64,000 bases of DNA. It comes from Herbaspirillum autotrophicum (GTDB lineage Bacteria > Pseudomonadota > Gammaproteobacteria > Burkholderiales > Burkholderiaceae_D). Below the pieces are notes generated by a model that did no database searches, was not told the DNA's origin, and saw only the letters and a program-made list of their open reading frames with translations. This document shows, piece after piece, positions 55,859 through 64,000 of the stretch (positions within the stretch are counted from its first letter, which is position 1; the number at the start of each line of letters is the position of its first letter). Both the position numbers and the translations under genes were made by a program. The DNA is taken from the NCBI RefSeq assembly GCF_001189915.1, contig NZ_LFLS01000008.1, positions 124,001 through 188,000 of the forward strand, in the 5' to 3' direction.

Positions 55859-56215
55859 ATGAATATCGGTCACGTCCTACGCAGGATACGAAAAGAAAAA
55901 AATGCGAGCCTGGAAGAAATTGCGTTGTCCGCAGGGACCGACGCGGCCAATTTATCCCGCGTGGAACGCGATAAACAACGATTGACACCAGATATGCTGG
56001 AAAAGGTAGCAAAGGCACTCGATGTGCCGGTTTCTTCGCTTTATTTGATTGCCGAGCAGAACACCCGGGAACAGGATAACAGGCAAGAGCCGATCGACAG
56101 AAGCACCGCAGCCCGACTCGAAAACTGCATAGGAAAATTCATGTTGCTGTCCGGAAATGATCAGCAACTGGTTATCGATTTTATGGATTTGCTGCGGCAG
56201 TCATCGCGTCAGTAA
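55859..56215 (+). CDS. XRE-family transcriptional regulator
   Basis: A 118-aa protein. The N-terminal 60 residues are a Cro/CI-type helix-turn-helix (VLRRIRKEKNASLEEIALSAG, then AANLSRVERDKQRLTPDMLEKVAKALDVP split over two helices). The rest is a polar linker and a helical tail (LLSGNDQQLVIDFMDLLRQS). The ATG follows GGGAGAATT. Two matching palindromes upstream suggest autoregulation. No toxin or partner gene lies next to it; rsmA converges from the right. Codon use is AT-richer than the core genes, consistent with acquisition. Confidence 0.9.
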   Translation: MNIGHVLRRIRKEKNASLEEIALSAGTDAANLSRVERDKQRLTPDMLEKVAKALDVPVSSLYLIAEQNTREQDNRQEPIDRSTAARLENCIGKFMLLSGNDQQLVIDFMDLLRQSSRQ

Positions 56216-56238
56216 CACGATGCACTGCCGGCACCCGG

Positions 56239-57024
56239 TTATGCCGCAGAAAGACTGGACAGGCGGTTCGCCAGCGCGACGAACTGCGGCATCGGCACGG
56301 CTTCCGGCCGTGCCTGCGGATCGATGCCGGCAGCAATCAGATCGGCCTCGGTCAGCATGCCGGCGACACAATTGCGGATCACTTTGCGCCGCTGCGAAAA
56401 GGCCTTGGTGACGACTTGCTCCAGGGTTTTCTGATCGCACGCCAAAGGCTGTGCAAGCGGGATCATGCGGACAATCGCAGAATCCACACGCGGTGGCGGG
56501 TCGAATGCGGTCGGCGGCACCACGAACAACAACTCCATGTCGTAACGCCATTGCAGCATCACCGACAGTCGTCCGAACGCCTTGCTGCCCGGTGCGGCCA
56601 CCATGCGTTCGACTACTTCCTTTTGCAGCATGAAATGCTGATCCTGCACCTGCGGTGCAATTTGCGCCAGATGAAACAGCAGCGGGCTGGAAATGTTATA
56701 GGGCAAATTGCCGACCACCCGCAATTTGCGATCTGCGGGTACGGGGATCGAAGCAAAGTCGAATTTCAATGCGTCAGCCGAATGGACATGCAGACGTGCC
56801 GGGTCGAAACGCTTTTTCAGGCGCTCCACCAGATCACGGTCAAGCTCCACCACATGCAATTGCTGCACGGATTCGAGCAGCAGACTGGTCATGGCCGCCA
56901 GACCCGGGCCGATTTCGACCATGACATCATCGGGACGCGGATCGATCCCGCGCATGATGTCGAATAATACGGTTTGATCGGTCAGGAAATTCTGGCCGAA
57001 ACGCTTGCGGGGAATGTGTTTCAT
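56239..57024 (-). CDS. rsmA: 16S rRNA dimethyladenosine transferase RsmA (KsgA)
   Basis: A 261-aa methyltransferase that dimethylates A1518 and A1519 (E. coli numbering) in 16S rRNA during late 30S assembly. SAM-binding [10 protein letters not shown] and [11 protein letters not shown], the catalytic [14 protein letters not shown] and the C-terminal domain ([13 protein letters not shown]) are present. Its start overlaps the pdxA stop by 4 bp. The gene is last in the lptD-surA-pdxA-rsmA operon. Confidence 0.98.
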   Translation of the reverse strand: MKHIPRKRFGQNFLTDQTVLFDIMRGIDPRPDDVMVEIGPGLAAMTSLLLESVQQLHVVELDRDLVERLKKRFDPARLHVHSADALKFDFASIPVPADRKLRVVGNLPYNISSPLLFHLAQIAPQVQDQHFMLQKEVVERMVAAPGSKAFGRLSVMLQWRYDMELLFVVPPTAFDPPPRVDSAIVRMIPLAQPLACDQKTLEQVVTKAFSQRRKVIRNCVAGMLTEADLIAAGIDPQARPEAVPMPQFVALANRLSSLSAA

Positions 57025-58088
57025 GAATGAATTAGTGTGGCGCTGGCCGCCATGTGTGAAGCTGTTCTGATGGCTGCGATCATGCTGCCGTGATCGGCAT
57101 GCCCCAGTCCTTGTGCTGCCAGATCGAGTGCCGTGCCATGATCAACCGAGGTGCGAATGATCGGCAATCCGAGCGTGATATTGACGCCCTCGCCGAAGCT
57201 GGCGAATTTCAGCACTGGCAAACCCTGGTCGTGATACATCGCCAGCACACAGTCGGCATCGATCAGATACTTGTGTTGAAACAGCGTGTCGGCAGGATAA
57301 GGGCCGCGGGCATCAATGCCCTGTGCTCTGACGGCATCCAGCGCCGGCGTGATGACGTCAATCTCTTCGCGTCCCAGATAGCCACCTTCACCGGCATGCG
57401 GATTGAGACCGGCCACCAGAATGCGGGGCTGAGCGATACCGAATTTGGTGCGCAAATCGGCATGAATGATGTGCAGGGTGCGTACCAGGCTATCAAAGGT
57501 AATCGCCGCCGGCACGTCACGCAGTGCCAGATGGGTAGTGGCGAGCGCCACCCGCAGATGCGGCGCATCGCCGCCGGCCAGCATCATCACCACATGCGGT
57601 GTCGCAGTGCGCTCGGCCAGATATTCGGTATGACCGGTGAATGGCACGCCGGCATCGTTGATGGTGCTCTTTTGCAGCGGAGCGGTAACGATGGCATCAA
57701 ATTTTCGCTGCAGCGCGCCGTCGATGGCGATGTCGAGCATCTGCAACACTGCGCGGCCATTGCGAGGATCCAGCACCCCGGGCACAACGGGTTCGTTGAC
57801 CGGGCAATCGATGACCGTCAACCGATCTTGCGGAAAGTGGGGCAAGCCGCCGTTGCGCCAGGCCTGCACTGACAAGGCTGACAAGCGTATGGCCGGGTCC
57901 AGCGCGTCTGCGGTCTGTGCCAGGAAGGCAGCATCACCGATCAGCACCGCGCGCACTTCGGAACGCAGTTCCCATGCCGCCCGAATCGAAATTTCCGCCC
58001 CTATCCCTGCCGGCTCACCGCAAGTGATTGCCAGTGTCGGACGTGCTGCGCTTGCGGCGAGGATGCGAGAGGCGGTGGATGCTGGCAT
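57021..58088 (-). CDS. pdxA: 4-hydroxythreonine-4-phosphate dehydrogenase PdxA
   Basis: A 355-aa metal-dependent NAD enzyme of pyridoxal-phosphate synthesis. Family stretches include [13 protein letters not shown], a metal His in [24 protein letters not shown] and [11 protein letters not shown]. It shares one base with the surA stop and overlaps rsmA by 4 bp. The first 13 residues form a short Ala/Ser-rich extension before the conserved core. Confidence 0.97.
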   Translation of the reverse strand: MPASTASRILAASAARPTLAITCGEPAGIGAEISIRAAWELRSEVRAVLIGDAAFLAQTADALDPAIRLSALSVQAWRNGGLPHFPQDRLTVIDCPVNEPVVPGVLDPRNGRAVLQMLDIAIDGALQRKFDAIVTAPLQKSTINDAGVPFTGHTEYLAERTATPHVVMMLAGGDAPHLRVALATTHLALRDVPAAITFDSLVRTLHIIHADLRTKFGIAQPRILVAGLNPHAGEGGYLGREEIDVITPALDAVRAQGIDARGPYPADTLFQHKYLIDADCVLAMYHDQGLPVLKFASFGEGVNITLGLPIIRTSVDHGTALDLAAQGLGHADHGSMIAAIRTASHMAASATLIHS

Positions 58089-59524
58089 TAATTATCGTCG
58101 TTACGGAATTCGACATAAGCACGGTCACGCAACTGACGCAACCAGTCTTCTGCCGCTTCATCAATCTTGCGCTCGCGGATGGCCTGACGTGCAGCCTGAC
58201 GAGTGCGCTCTTTCGACGCATCATCGGTCTTGCGTTCCAGCACTTCAATCAGATGGAAACCGAACGGGGTTTCAATCGGCTGGCTGACTTCGCCCGGCTT
58301 CAATTCATTCATGGCGCGCTCGAATTCCGGCACGGTATCGCCCGGATAGAGCCAACCCAGATCGCCGCCCTTGGAAGCCGACAAGTCATTCGAATACAAT
58401 TTCGCCAATTCGTCGAACGTGGCGGCCTTGTTATCCAGACGCTCTTTCAGTTCCACCAGTTTGCGGCGGGCTTCAGCCGCAGACACGACCTGATTGACCT
58501 TGATCAGGATGTGGCGGGCATGCGTCTGTTCAATTGCCGGTGCATTGGATTTGACCGCGCTGGTGGCGCGCCGGTCATTGAGCTTGAGGATATGGAAACC
58601 ATTGCCGCTTTTCAGCAAACCGGAAACATCGCCCGGCTTCATGCTGGCCAGCGCATCCAGGAACAATTGCGGCAACCGGTCCTGGCCGCGCCAGCCCAGG
58701 TCACCACCGCTCAATGCATCGCTGCTGTCGGAATAGCTTGCGGCCAGTTTGGCAAAGTCACCGCCCGACTTCAATTGGCGCAGCACGTCTTCAGCGCGCT
58801 GACGGCGTGCAGCGATTTGTTCTGAAGAAGCGTTCTCTGGGACGCGTACCAGAATCTGCGCCAGATTGTAGTCTTCATGCTGGGCCGAGGCATTGCTTTC
58901 CGCGGCCAGATAGTTATCCACTTCGGATTCCGAAATCTGCACCTTGTTGTCGACTTCCCGTTCGCGCAAGCGCTGCATGATGATTTCGCGCCGGATATCT
59001 TCGCGGAACGCCGAATAAGCGATGCCTTCACGCTCCAGCTGAACCCGGAAATCGGCCATCGACAATTTGTTTTGTTCCGCGATCCGTTGCAATGCGCGAT
59101 CCAGCATGGTGTCATCCACCACGATGCCGTTTTCCTTGGCCATCTGCAATTGCGCGCGCTCAACGATCATGCGCTCCAGCAACTGGCGCTCCAGTTGTCC
59201 GCGCGGCGGCAAGGCAACACCTTGTGCCGTCAGACGCTTTTGCAGCAAGCGCATGCGGTCCGCCAGTTCCTGCCGGGTAATCACTTCGTTATTGACCACC
59301 ACGATGATGGAGTCAACCGGCTTCGGTCCCAGACTCCTGGACTGAGGCGCGGCAGTTGCAGCAGCCGGCGCCGCAATGACGGGCGGCACGTTAGCCGCCG
59401 GCGCAGCCGTGGCGGCAAACTGCGCGTGCGCGGCGGCCACCATACCCAACGACAGACACAGGCCAGCGATGACGGATGAGACGTTTGACGATAAACGATT
59501 GCGCATGAGATGGAGAACGTTCAT
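58088..59524 (-). CDS. surA: periplasmic chaperone/peptidyl-prolyl isomerase SurA
   Basis: A 478-aa periplasmic chaperone for outer-membrane proteins, including LptD encoded just upstream. A long signal region (cleavage near AAAHAQ) and an Ala/Pro-rich stretch precede the SurA N-domain ([17 protein letters not shown]). Two PpiC-type rotamase domains follow (around residues 215-320 and 335-440; [13 protein letters not shown] and [17 protein letters not shown] mark equivalent turns). The C-terminal helix ends the protein. It lies 10 bp after lptD. Confidence 0.97.
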   Translation of the reverse strand: MNVLHLMRNRLSSNVSSVIAGLCLSLGMVAAAHAQFAATAAPAANVPPVIAAPAAATAAPQSRSLGPKPVDSIIVVVNNEVITRQELADRMRLLQKRLTAQGVALPPRGQLERQLLERMIVERAQLQMAKENGIVVDDTMLDRALQRIAEQNKLSMADFRVQLEREGIAYSAFREDIRREIIMQRLREREVDNKVQISESEVDNYLAAESNASAQHEDYNLAQILVRVPENASSEQIAARRQRAEDVLRQLKSGGDFAKLAASYSDSSDALSGGDLGWRGQDRLPQLFLDALASMKPGDVSGLLKSGNGFHILKLNDRRATSAVKSNAPAIEQTHARHILIKVNQVVSAAEARRKLVELKERLDNKAATFDELAKLYSNDLSASKGGDLGWLYPGDTVPEFERAMNELKPGEVSQPIETPFGFHLIEVLERKTDDASKERTRQAARQAIRERKIDEAAEDWLRQLRDRAYVEFRNDDN

Positions 59525-59534
59525 AAGAATTCGG

Positions 59535-61826
59535 TTAATAACGGGTTATGTTATCAGGCTGATTGACGATTTGATAACCTGGGATGCTGCTGCTCAGTGC
59601 ATCCAGCGGATTCGAGCCCAGTTTTGAAAAACCATTCAATTCAAGCTGGATAAAGAACGAAGTCGATGCCTTGGTCGACGCCGTCGGGATACGCTGTGCC
59701 ACCAATCGGAAGACCCAGCAATCGGCCTTGTATTCCATGCCGAGCAAACCTTCGGCCACGGTCTTGTCGGGAATCGAATAGTTGATACGGCCGACAGCAT
59801 ACCAGCGTTGCGACACCGGCCACTGTCCGGACAGATCGACCTGCTTCAAATTGCCAATGGTGCCATCTGCATTGACTACCGCACGATCAAGACGATATGC
59901 CAGATTCAATACTTTTTTCGGCGCCGGCTGCCAGCGCACGCCGACATTGCCGCGCACCAGCTGCTTCAGCGTTTCGCTGTACTGCACGGTGCTGTCCAAC
60001 GCCAGCTTTTGCGTGATCTGTCCGCCGGCCGACAGTAACAGATCCGATTTGCTGCCCAGCGTCGTCGTGGTGGTGTTATCCAGAATGACTTTCGGATCGG
60101 CAAAATAAAAGCGCTGGCCGATGGCGAAACGCAAGCGCTCCAGTCCATCTTCTTCAATGAAGCGCGACACGACTGCGGCAGTAATCTGATTGGCATCGCT
60201 GATACGGTCATGACCAACAAAGCGATTTTCGCTGAAAATCTGCGCAAAATTGAAATCGGCCAGGCCTGAATCGAAGTTCGGGTACTGGCTTTGATCGCGG
60301 TAGGGCGTCTTGACGTAAAACAGACGCGGTTCCAGCGTTTGCGTCATGGGCCGGCCAAACCAGCTTGAATCCCGCTCGAATGTCATGCCGGCATCCAGCG
60401 AATAGGTGGGTACTACGCGTGTGAGACTGGTAGGAGCGCCGACCGCAACATTATTGAGCCGGTAGGAGGTCGCGTCCAGCGTGGCCTTGGGCGTGATGAA
60501 ATAGCCCGGACGCACGATCGGATAAGAAACCGACGGCGTTACATACATGCGATCACCGCCCACCATCGGCGTGCCATTGCCGGCGGCCAGCGTCACCGAA
60601 TTGGAAAAGCGGGCGAATTCGGAAGCCAGGTTCAGATCGAAGCCACCCACATCCTGACGTCCTGCCTGCAGCAGCAGTTGCGGCAAACGATCATAAGGTT
60701 TCTGGATCGGATTATTCACGTCCTGCAGCAATTGATACTTGGAAACGCGGCCGACAGCGCTCCAGTACTCACCGCTGTACGTCAGACTCACATCGCGCGT
60801 CAGCAGGCGTTGCGTGCTGGTCGTGATCGAATGCGAAAAATCGCTCGGATAATCGTTGTCTGACGCCTTGTTCACATTCCAGGCGAAGGTCAGATTCGGC
60901 ATCAGTCGCTGGGTGTGAATCGATGACAACGAGTAGCGCCCGGTACCGGTCACCTTGTCCTCGATGCCTTCAATCGTGGTTTCGCCCGAGTAGGTTTCAC
61001 CCAGATACCGGCCATTCACGCCCAATTGCAAACCGCGACGGGCAATATATTTCGGGAACAACGTCAAATCGCGATTCGGTGCGATATTGAAATAATACGG
61101 CACGGTCAGCTCGGCGCCACCGGTGCTGGTCATGCCGAAAGTCGGCGGCAGCACACCGGACTGGCGCTCGCCCGACAACGGGAATGACATCAGCGGCGCG
61201 CCGAAAATCGGCACGCCCTTGAAATAGACAATACCGTTATTCATGGTGCCGACATCGCGACCGCTGTCGAGATCCAGCGTTTCGGCGCGGATATACCAAT
61301 CAGGGTCGGGTGCTTCACAGGTGCTGTAGGTACCCTGCGTCACCACGGCCTGATCATCCGACAGGAAATCGATGCGCTCGGCCTTGCCGCGTCCGCCGTT
61401 CTGACCGAACAGATAGGTCGGATTGGTGACATGGCCCTTGCCGGAATCCATGTTCATGGTGGCTTCGTCGCCGGTGTAGCGATCCTGCAGGCGCTTCATC
61501 CAGACGTGGCCGGTCGCATCCACTTCATCCTGAATGATGCGATAAACCGCCTTGTCAGCCTTGATGGTGGTCTCACCGCGCACTACTTCGACGTCGCGAT
61601 CGAGGTTGATCTGGCGGTCAGGTCGCCCGCTCATTTGCTCGGCGCTGACGGTGACCGGCGCATCCTTGTCATCGGCGCCCGGCTTTTTCTCGGCTGCCGT
61701 GGTCTGCGCCTGAACCTGCAATGGCATCACGGCGGTGGCCGAAGCCGCCACCACGATGGACGAAAAGAAACGCGACAACCGCCAGTTGGCAGAACGACCA
61801 AATGGGGACTTAAGGAAGCGGATCAT
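59535..61826 (-). CDS. lptD: LPS-assembly outer-membrane protein LptD
   Basis: A 763-aa beta-barrel that, with LptE, inserts LPS into the outer leaflet. A signal peptide (ending LQVQAQ) is followed by the periplasmic OstA/LptA-like jellyroll (VTVSAEQMSGRPDRQINLDRD split, GHVWMKRLQDRYTGDEA) and the large LptD barrel (about 240-740). Only two cysteines remain in the mature part, one in YSTCEAPD and one in KADCWVF. These are equivalent to the single inter-domain disulfide that suffices in other species. The gene is first in the operon, divergent from amgK. Confidence 0.97.
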   Translation of the reverse strand: MIRFLKSPFGRSANWRLSRFFSSIVVAASATAVMPLQVQAQTTAAEKKPGADDKDAPVTVSAEQMSGRPDRQINLDRDVEVVRGETTIKADKAVYRIIQDEVDATGHVWMKRLQDRYTGDEATMNMDSGKGHVTNPTYLFGQNGGRGKAERIDFLSDDQAVVTQGTYSTCEAPDPDWYIRAETLDLDSGRDVGTMNNGIVYFKGVPIFGAPLMSFPLSGERQSGVLPPTFGMTSTGGAELTVPYYFNIAPNRDLTLFPKYIARRGLQLGVNGRYLGETYSGETTIEGIEDKVTGTGRYSLSSIHTQRLMPNLTFAWNVNKASDNDYPSDFSHSITTSTQRLLTRDVSLTYSGEYWSAVGRVSKYQLLQDVNNPIQKPYDRLPQLLLQAGRQDVGGFDLNLASEFARFSNSVTLAAGNGTPMVGGDRMYVTPSVSYPIVRPGYFITPKATLDATSYRLNNVAVGAPTSLTRVVPTYSLDAGMTFERDSSWFGRPMTQTLEPRLFYVKTPYRDQSQYPNFDSGLADFNFAQIFSENRFVGHDRISDANQITAAVVSRFIEEDGLERLRFAIGQRFYFADPKVILDNTTTTTLGSKSDLLLSAGGQITQKLALDSTVQYSETLKQLVRGNVGVRWQPAPKKVLNLAYRLDRAVVNADGTIGNLKQVDLSGQWPVSQRWYAVGRINYSIPDKTVAEGLLGMEYKADCWVFRLVAQRIPTASTKASTSFFIQLELNGFSKLGSNPLDALSSSIPGYQIVNQPDNITRY

Positions 61827-61919
61827 GAATAAATGCGTTCAAACACCATGGCAGGCGATTTTTTTGAATTTAATCCCTTATTATATGGGAACTCAACACC
61901 ATCAAACGAATTCCCGTTC

Positions 61920-62945
61920 ATGTCTTTTACATCCCCCTCTGATCTGCGCCTGCCCCAGCTGCAAGAATGGCTGCGCTCGCTTTCCTCCACCCCGGTCATT
62001 GCCGACAGCTTGCGCGTTGCTTCGGCCGACGCCAGTTTTCGTCGTTATTTCCGTGTAGACACGCCCTCCGGCCAAACGTTGATCGTGATGGACGCCCCGC
62101 CGCCGCAAGAAGATGTGCGGCCTTTCATCCATGTCGCAGACGTATTCGGCAAGACCGGCGTGACCGTGCCGCAGATTCTCGAACAAGATATCGAGCGCGG
62201 CTTCCTGTTGCTGTCCGATCTCGGCAATACCACTTATCTGAACCAGCTCAACAACGATACCGCCAACAAGCTGTATCTCGACGCCATTGATGCGCTGGTG
62301 CTGCTGCAAACCCAAAGCAAGCCGGATGCGCTGCCGGAATATGACCGCGCCCTGCTGTTGCGTGAATTGCAACTTTTTCCGGAATGGTATATCGGCAAAC
62401 ATTTGAAGGCGACGCTCACCGACGAGCAGAGCGCCAGCCTGAACAAGGTGTTCGATATGCTGCTGGCCAACAACCTGGCGCAACCGCAAGTGTATGTGCA
62501 CCGTGATTACCACTCACGCAACCTGATGGTGCTGCCGAATGGCAATCCCGGCATGCTCGACTTTCAGGATGCAGTCTATGGACCGATCACCTACGATCTG
62601 GTTTCGCTGCTGCGCGACGCGTACATTCAATGGGATGAAGAAATGGTGCTGGACTGGGCCATCCGCTACTGGGAACGCGCCAAACGGGCCGGCCTGCCGG
62701 TGGCACCGGACATCGATTCGTTCTACCGCGATTTCGAATTCATGGGCTTGCAGCGCCATCTCAAGATACTCGGCATTTTTGCCCGCCTGTATCACCGCGA
62801 CGGCAAGGATGCCTATCTCAAAGACATGCCGCTGGTCATGGAATACACGCTCAAGACCGCGCGTCGCTACTCCGGCCTGATTCCGCTGGTCAGATTGCTG
62901 GAAAAGCTGGAAGACAAGGCACCGCAAGTCGGCTACACCTTCTGA
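61920..62945 (+). CDS. amgK: N-acetylmuramate/N-acetylglucosamine kinase AmgK
   Basis: A 341-aa aminoglycoside-phosphotransferase-fold kinase that phosphorylates the anomeric position of MurNAc/GlcNAc in peptidoglycan recycling. Catalytic loop VHRDYHSRNLMVL and metal motif MLDFQDAVYGPITYDL are intact. The ATG at 61920 gives the family length; an earlier ATG at 61848 would add 24 residues. It is followed after 13 bp by murU, its pathway partner. The shared 93-bp gap to lptD must contain both promoters. Confidence 0.95.
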   Translation: MSFTSPSDLRLPQLQEWLRSLSSTPVIADSLRVASADASFRRYFRVDTPSGQTLIVMDAPPPQEDVRPFIHVADVFGKTGVTVPQILEQDIERGFLLLSDLGNTTYLNQLNNDTANKLYLDAIDALVLLQTQSKPDALPEYDRALLLRELQLFPEWYIGKHLKATLTDEQSASLNKVFDMLLANNLAQPQVYVHRDYHSRNLMVLPNGNPGMLDFQDAVYGPITYDLVSLLRDAYIQWDEEMVLDWAIRYWERAKRAGLPVAPDIDSFYRDFEFMGLQRHLKILGIFARLYHRDGKDAYLKDMPLVMEYTLKTARRYSGLIPLVRLLEKLEDKAPQVGYTF

Positions 62946-62958
62946 CGGAGCGCATGCC

Positions 62959-63666
62959 ATGAAAGCCATGATTTTTGCCGCCGGTCGCGGCGAGCGCATG
63001 CGACCGCTGACCGATACCTGCCCCAAACCCTTGCTCAAGGTGCGCGGCCGGCCGCTGATCGTGTGGCAGATTCTGAGTCTGGTACGCGCCGGCATCACCG
63101 ACATCGTGATCAATCACGCCCATCTCGGCCAGATGCTGGAGCAAACGCTGGGCGATGGCGCGCAATTCGGTGCCACGCTCTGGTATTCCCCGGAAGCCAG
63201 CGCCCTGGAAACCGCCGGCGGCATCGCGCAGGCCCGTCATCTGCTCGGAGAAGAACCATTCGTGGCGATCTCGGGTGACATCTATTGTCCGCATTTCGAC
63301 TTCGAACAAGTCAAGTCAGTGCTGGAAGACAACGACCTGTGGGGAAATCCGATACCATTGGACAAACGCGATGTGGCCTGGCTGTATCTGGTGAAAAACC
63401 CGCCGCATCATCCGCAAGGCGATTTTGCATTGAACAGTTTTTCGATTGCCAACGAAGGTTCGCCGCTGTACACCTTCGGCAATATCGGCGTATACCGGCC
63501 GCAGATGTTTGACGGCATCACGCCGGGCGAACACGCCAAACTCGGACCGCTGCTGCGAGAATATGCCGCGCGCGGTCAGGTCGGCGGCGAAATATGGCGC
63601 GGCGACTGGGTCAACGTTGGCACCGTCGAGCAACTGCAACAACTGAATGCACCTTTGGCTGGTTAA
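62959..63666 (+). CDS. murU: N-acetylmuramate-1-phosphate uridylyltransferase MurU
   Basis: A 235-aa nucleotidyltransferase converting MurNAc-1-phosphate to UDP-MurNAc, which bypasses de novo synthesis and thus fosfomycin action. Signature MIFAAGRGERMRPLTDTCPKP is split across the N-terminus with the nucleotide loop AAGRGERMRP; later motifs are SGDIYCP, GNIGVYRPQMF and WVNVGTVEQLQQL. It lies 13 bp after amgK and 15 bp before the aminopeptidase gene, so all three are probably one operon. Confidence 0.96.
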   Translation: MKAMIFAAGRGERMRPLTDTCPKPLLKVRGRPLIVWQILSLVRAGITDIVINHAHLGQMLEQTLGDGAQFGATLWYSPEASALETAGGIAQARHLLGEEPFVAISGDIYCPHFDFEQVKSVLEDNDLWGNPIPLDKRDVAWLYLVKNPPHHPQGDFALNSFSIANEGSPLYTFGNIGVYRPQMFDGITPGEHAKLGPLLREYAARGQVGGEIWRGDWVNVGTVEQLQQLNAPLAG

Positions 63667-63681
63667 CCTGCGAAGCTGAAC

Positions 63682-64000
63682 ATGAAACCTTATGCTACCC
63701 GACGCGCCGCACTGATCGCGCAGATGCAAGCCCGCGGAGGCGGCGTCGCCGTCATCCCCACTGCCCATGAAGTGATGCGCAATCGCGATGCCGACTATCC
63801 GTACCGGCATGACAGCTATTTTTATTATCTGTCCGGCTTTACCGAACCGGATGCCGTGATCGTACTGGTCGCCGGTGATCAACCGCGCACCATCCTGTTT
63901 TGTCGCGACAAGGATCTGGAACGCGAAATCTGGGATGGTTACCGCTTCGGCCCGGATGCCGCACGCGAGACATTCGGTTTTGACGCAGCGTTTCCGATTG
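63682..64000 (+). CDS. pepP: Xaa-Pro aminopeptidase (PepP), 3' end cut off by the window
   Basis: The first 106 residues of a creatinase-fold aminopeptidase, covering most of the AMP_N domain: YATRRAALIAQM, a YPYRHDSYFYYLSGF segment, PDAVIVLV and LFCRDKDLEREIWDG. The metal-binding C-terminal domain lies beyond the window. The call rests on the N-terminal pattern and the conserved position after amgK-murU. Confidence 0.92.
   Translation, partial: MKPYATRRAALIAQMQARGGGVAVIPTAHEVMRNRDADYPYRHDSYFYYLSGFTEPDAVIVLVAGDQPRTILFCRDKDLEREIWDGYRFGPDAARETFGFDAAFPI

Overview
The window looks like a chromosomal segment of a betaproteobacterium, most likely Burkholderiales and probably Oxalobacteraceae (Herminiimonas/Collimonas-like). 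The evidence is the moderately GC-rich coding sequence, the core gene order miaB-phoH-ybeY-corC-lnt-glyQ-glyS-gmhB-plsC-ygjP-gloA-rsmA-pdxA-surA-lptD-amgK-murU-pepP, the trimeric-porin type, and the AmgK-MurU cell-wall recycling pair. No rRNA, CRISPR array, prophage or recognisable insertion sequence was seen. The genus is an inference from memory of gene order, not a search result.

Layout. 1-10.4 kb: the end of amiC, a chemoreceptor, a DedA membrane protein, a PAS/GAF/GGDEF/EAL c-di-GMP protein, mutL, miaA and a CAT-anticodon tRNA with a clear promoter and terminator. 10.4-12.5 kb: an AT-richer accessory patch with a HIRAN-domain protein, a small coupled partner, a strong inverted repeat, and an ORF interrupted by an in-frame TGA. 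12.5-17.8 kb: a four-gene operon (esterase, porin, RidA, MFS transporter) facing a divergent AraC regulator. 17.8-24.7 kb: Lrp facing a fused indolepyruvate:ferredoxin oxidoreductase, LysR facing pirin, and a YcaC-like hydrolase. 24.7-32.8 kb: a divergent eight-gene lipid-type cluster. One arm holds an XRE regulator, PAP2 phosphatase, di-iron hydroxylase and fatty-acid desaturase. The other holds a KAS III-like synthase, OleD-like dehydrogenase, metallo-beta-lactamase-fold hydrolase and adenylate-forming ligase. 32.8-39.5 kb: a divergent seven-gene module with AdoMet decarboxylase, a Ser/Gly-rich small protein, DUF4178, SPFH-SHOCT and DUF350 on one side, and a membrane aminopropyltransferase plus an apparently Tat-exported flavoprotein on the other. 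39.5-64 kb: the conserved housekeeping chain listed above, broken by two blocks. The first (42.7-44.9 kb) is a zinc-finger anti-sigma-like protein, cytochrome b, a molybdopterin oxidoreductase and an MxKDx-repeat protein. The second (53.6-56.2 kb) is a chemoreceptor and a lone XRE regulator with two upstream operator-like palindromes.

How the genes work together. The core chain serves tRNA modification and charging (miaA, miaB, glyQS), ribosome biogenesis (ybeY, rsmA), the cell envelope (lnt, gmhB, plsC, lptD, surA) and peptidoglycan recycling (amgK, murU; amiC acts on the same polymer). The two best candidates for little-described biology are the polyamine/SPFH membrane module (32826-39509) and the adjoining lipid-like biosynthetic cluster (24745-32835). 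Their facing arms overlap tail to tail by 10 bp. The HIRAN pair beside the tRNA is a third, smaller candidate.
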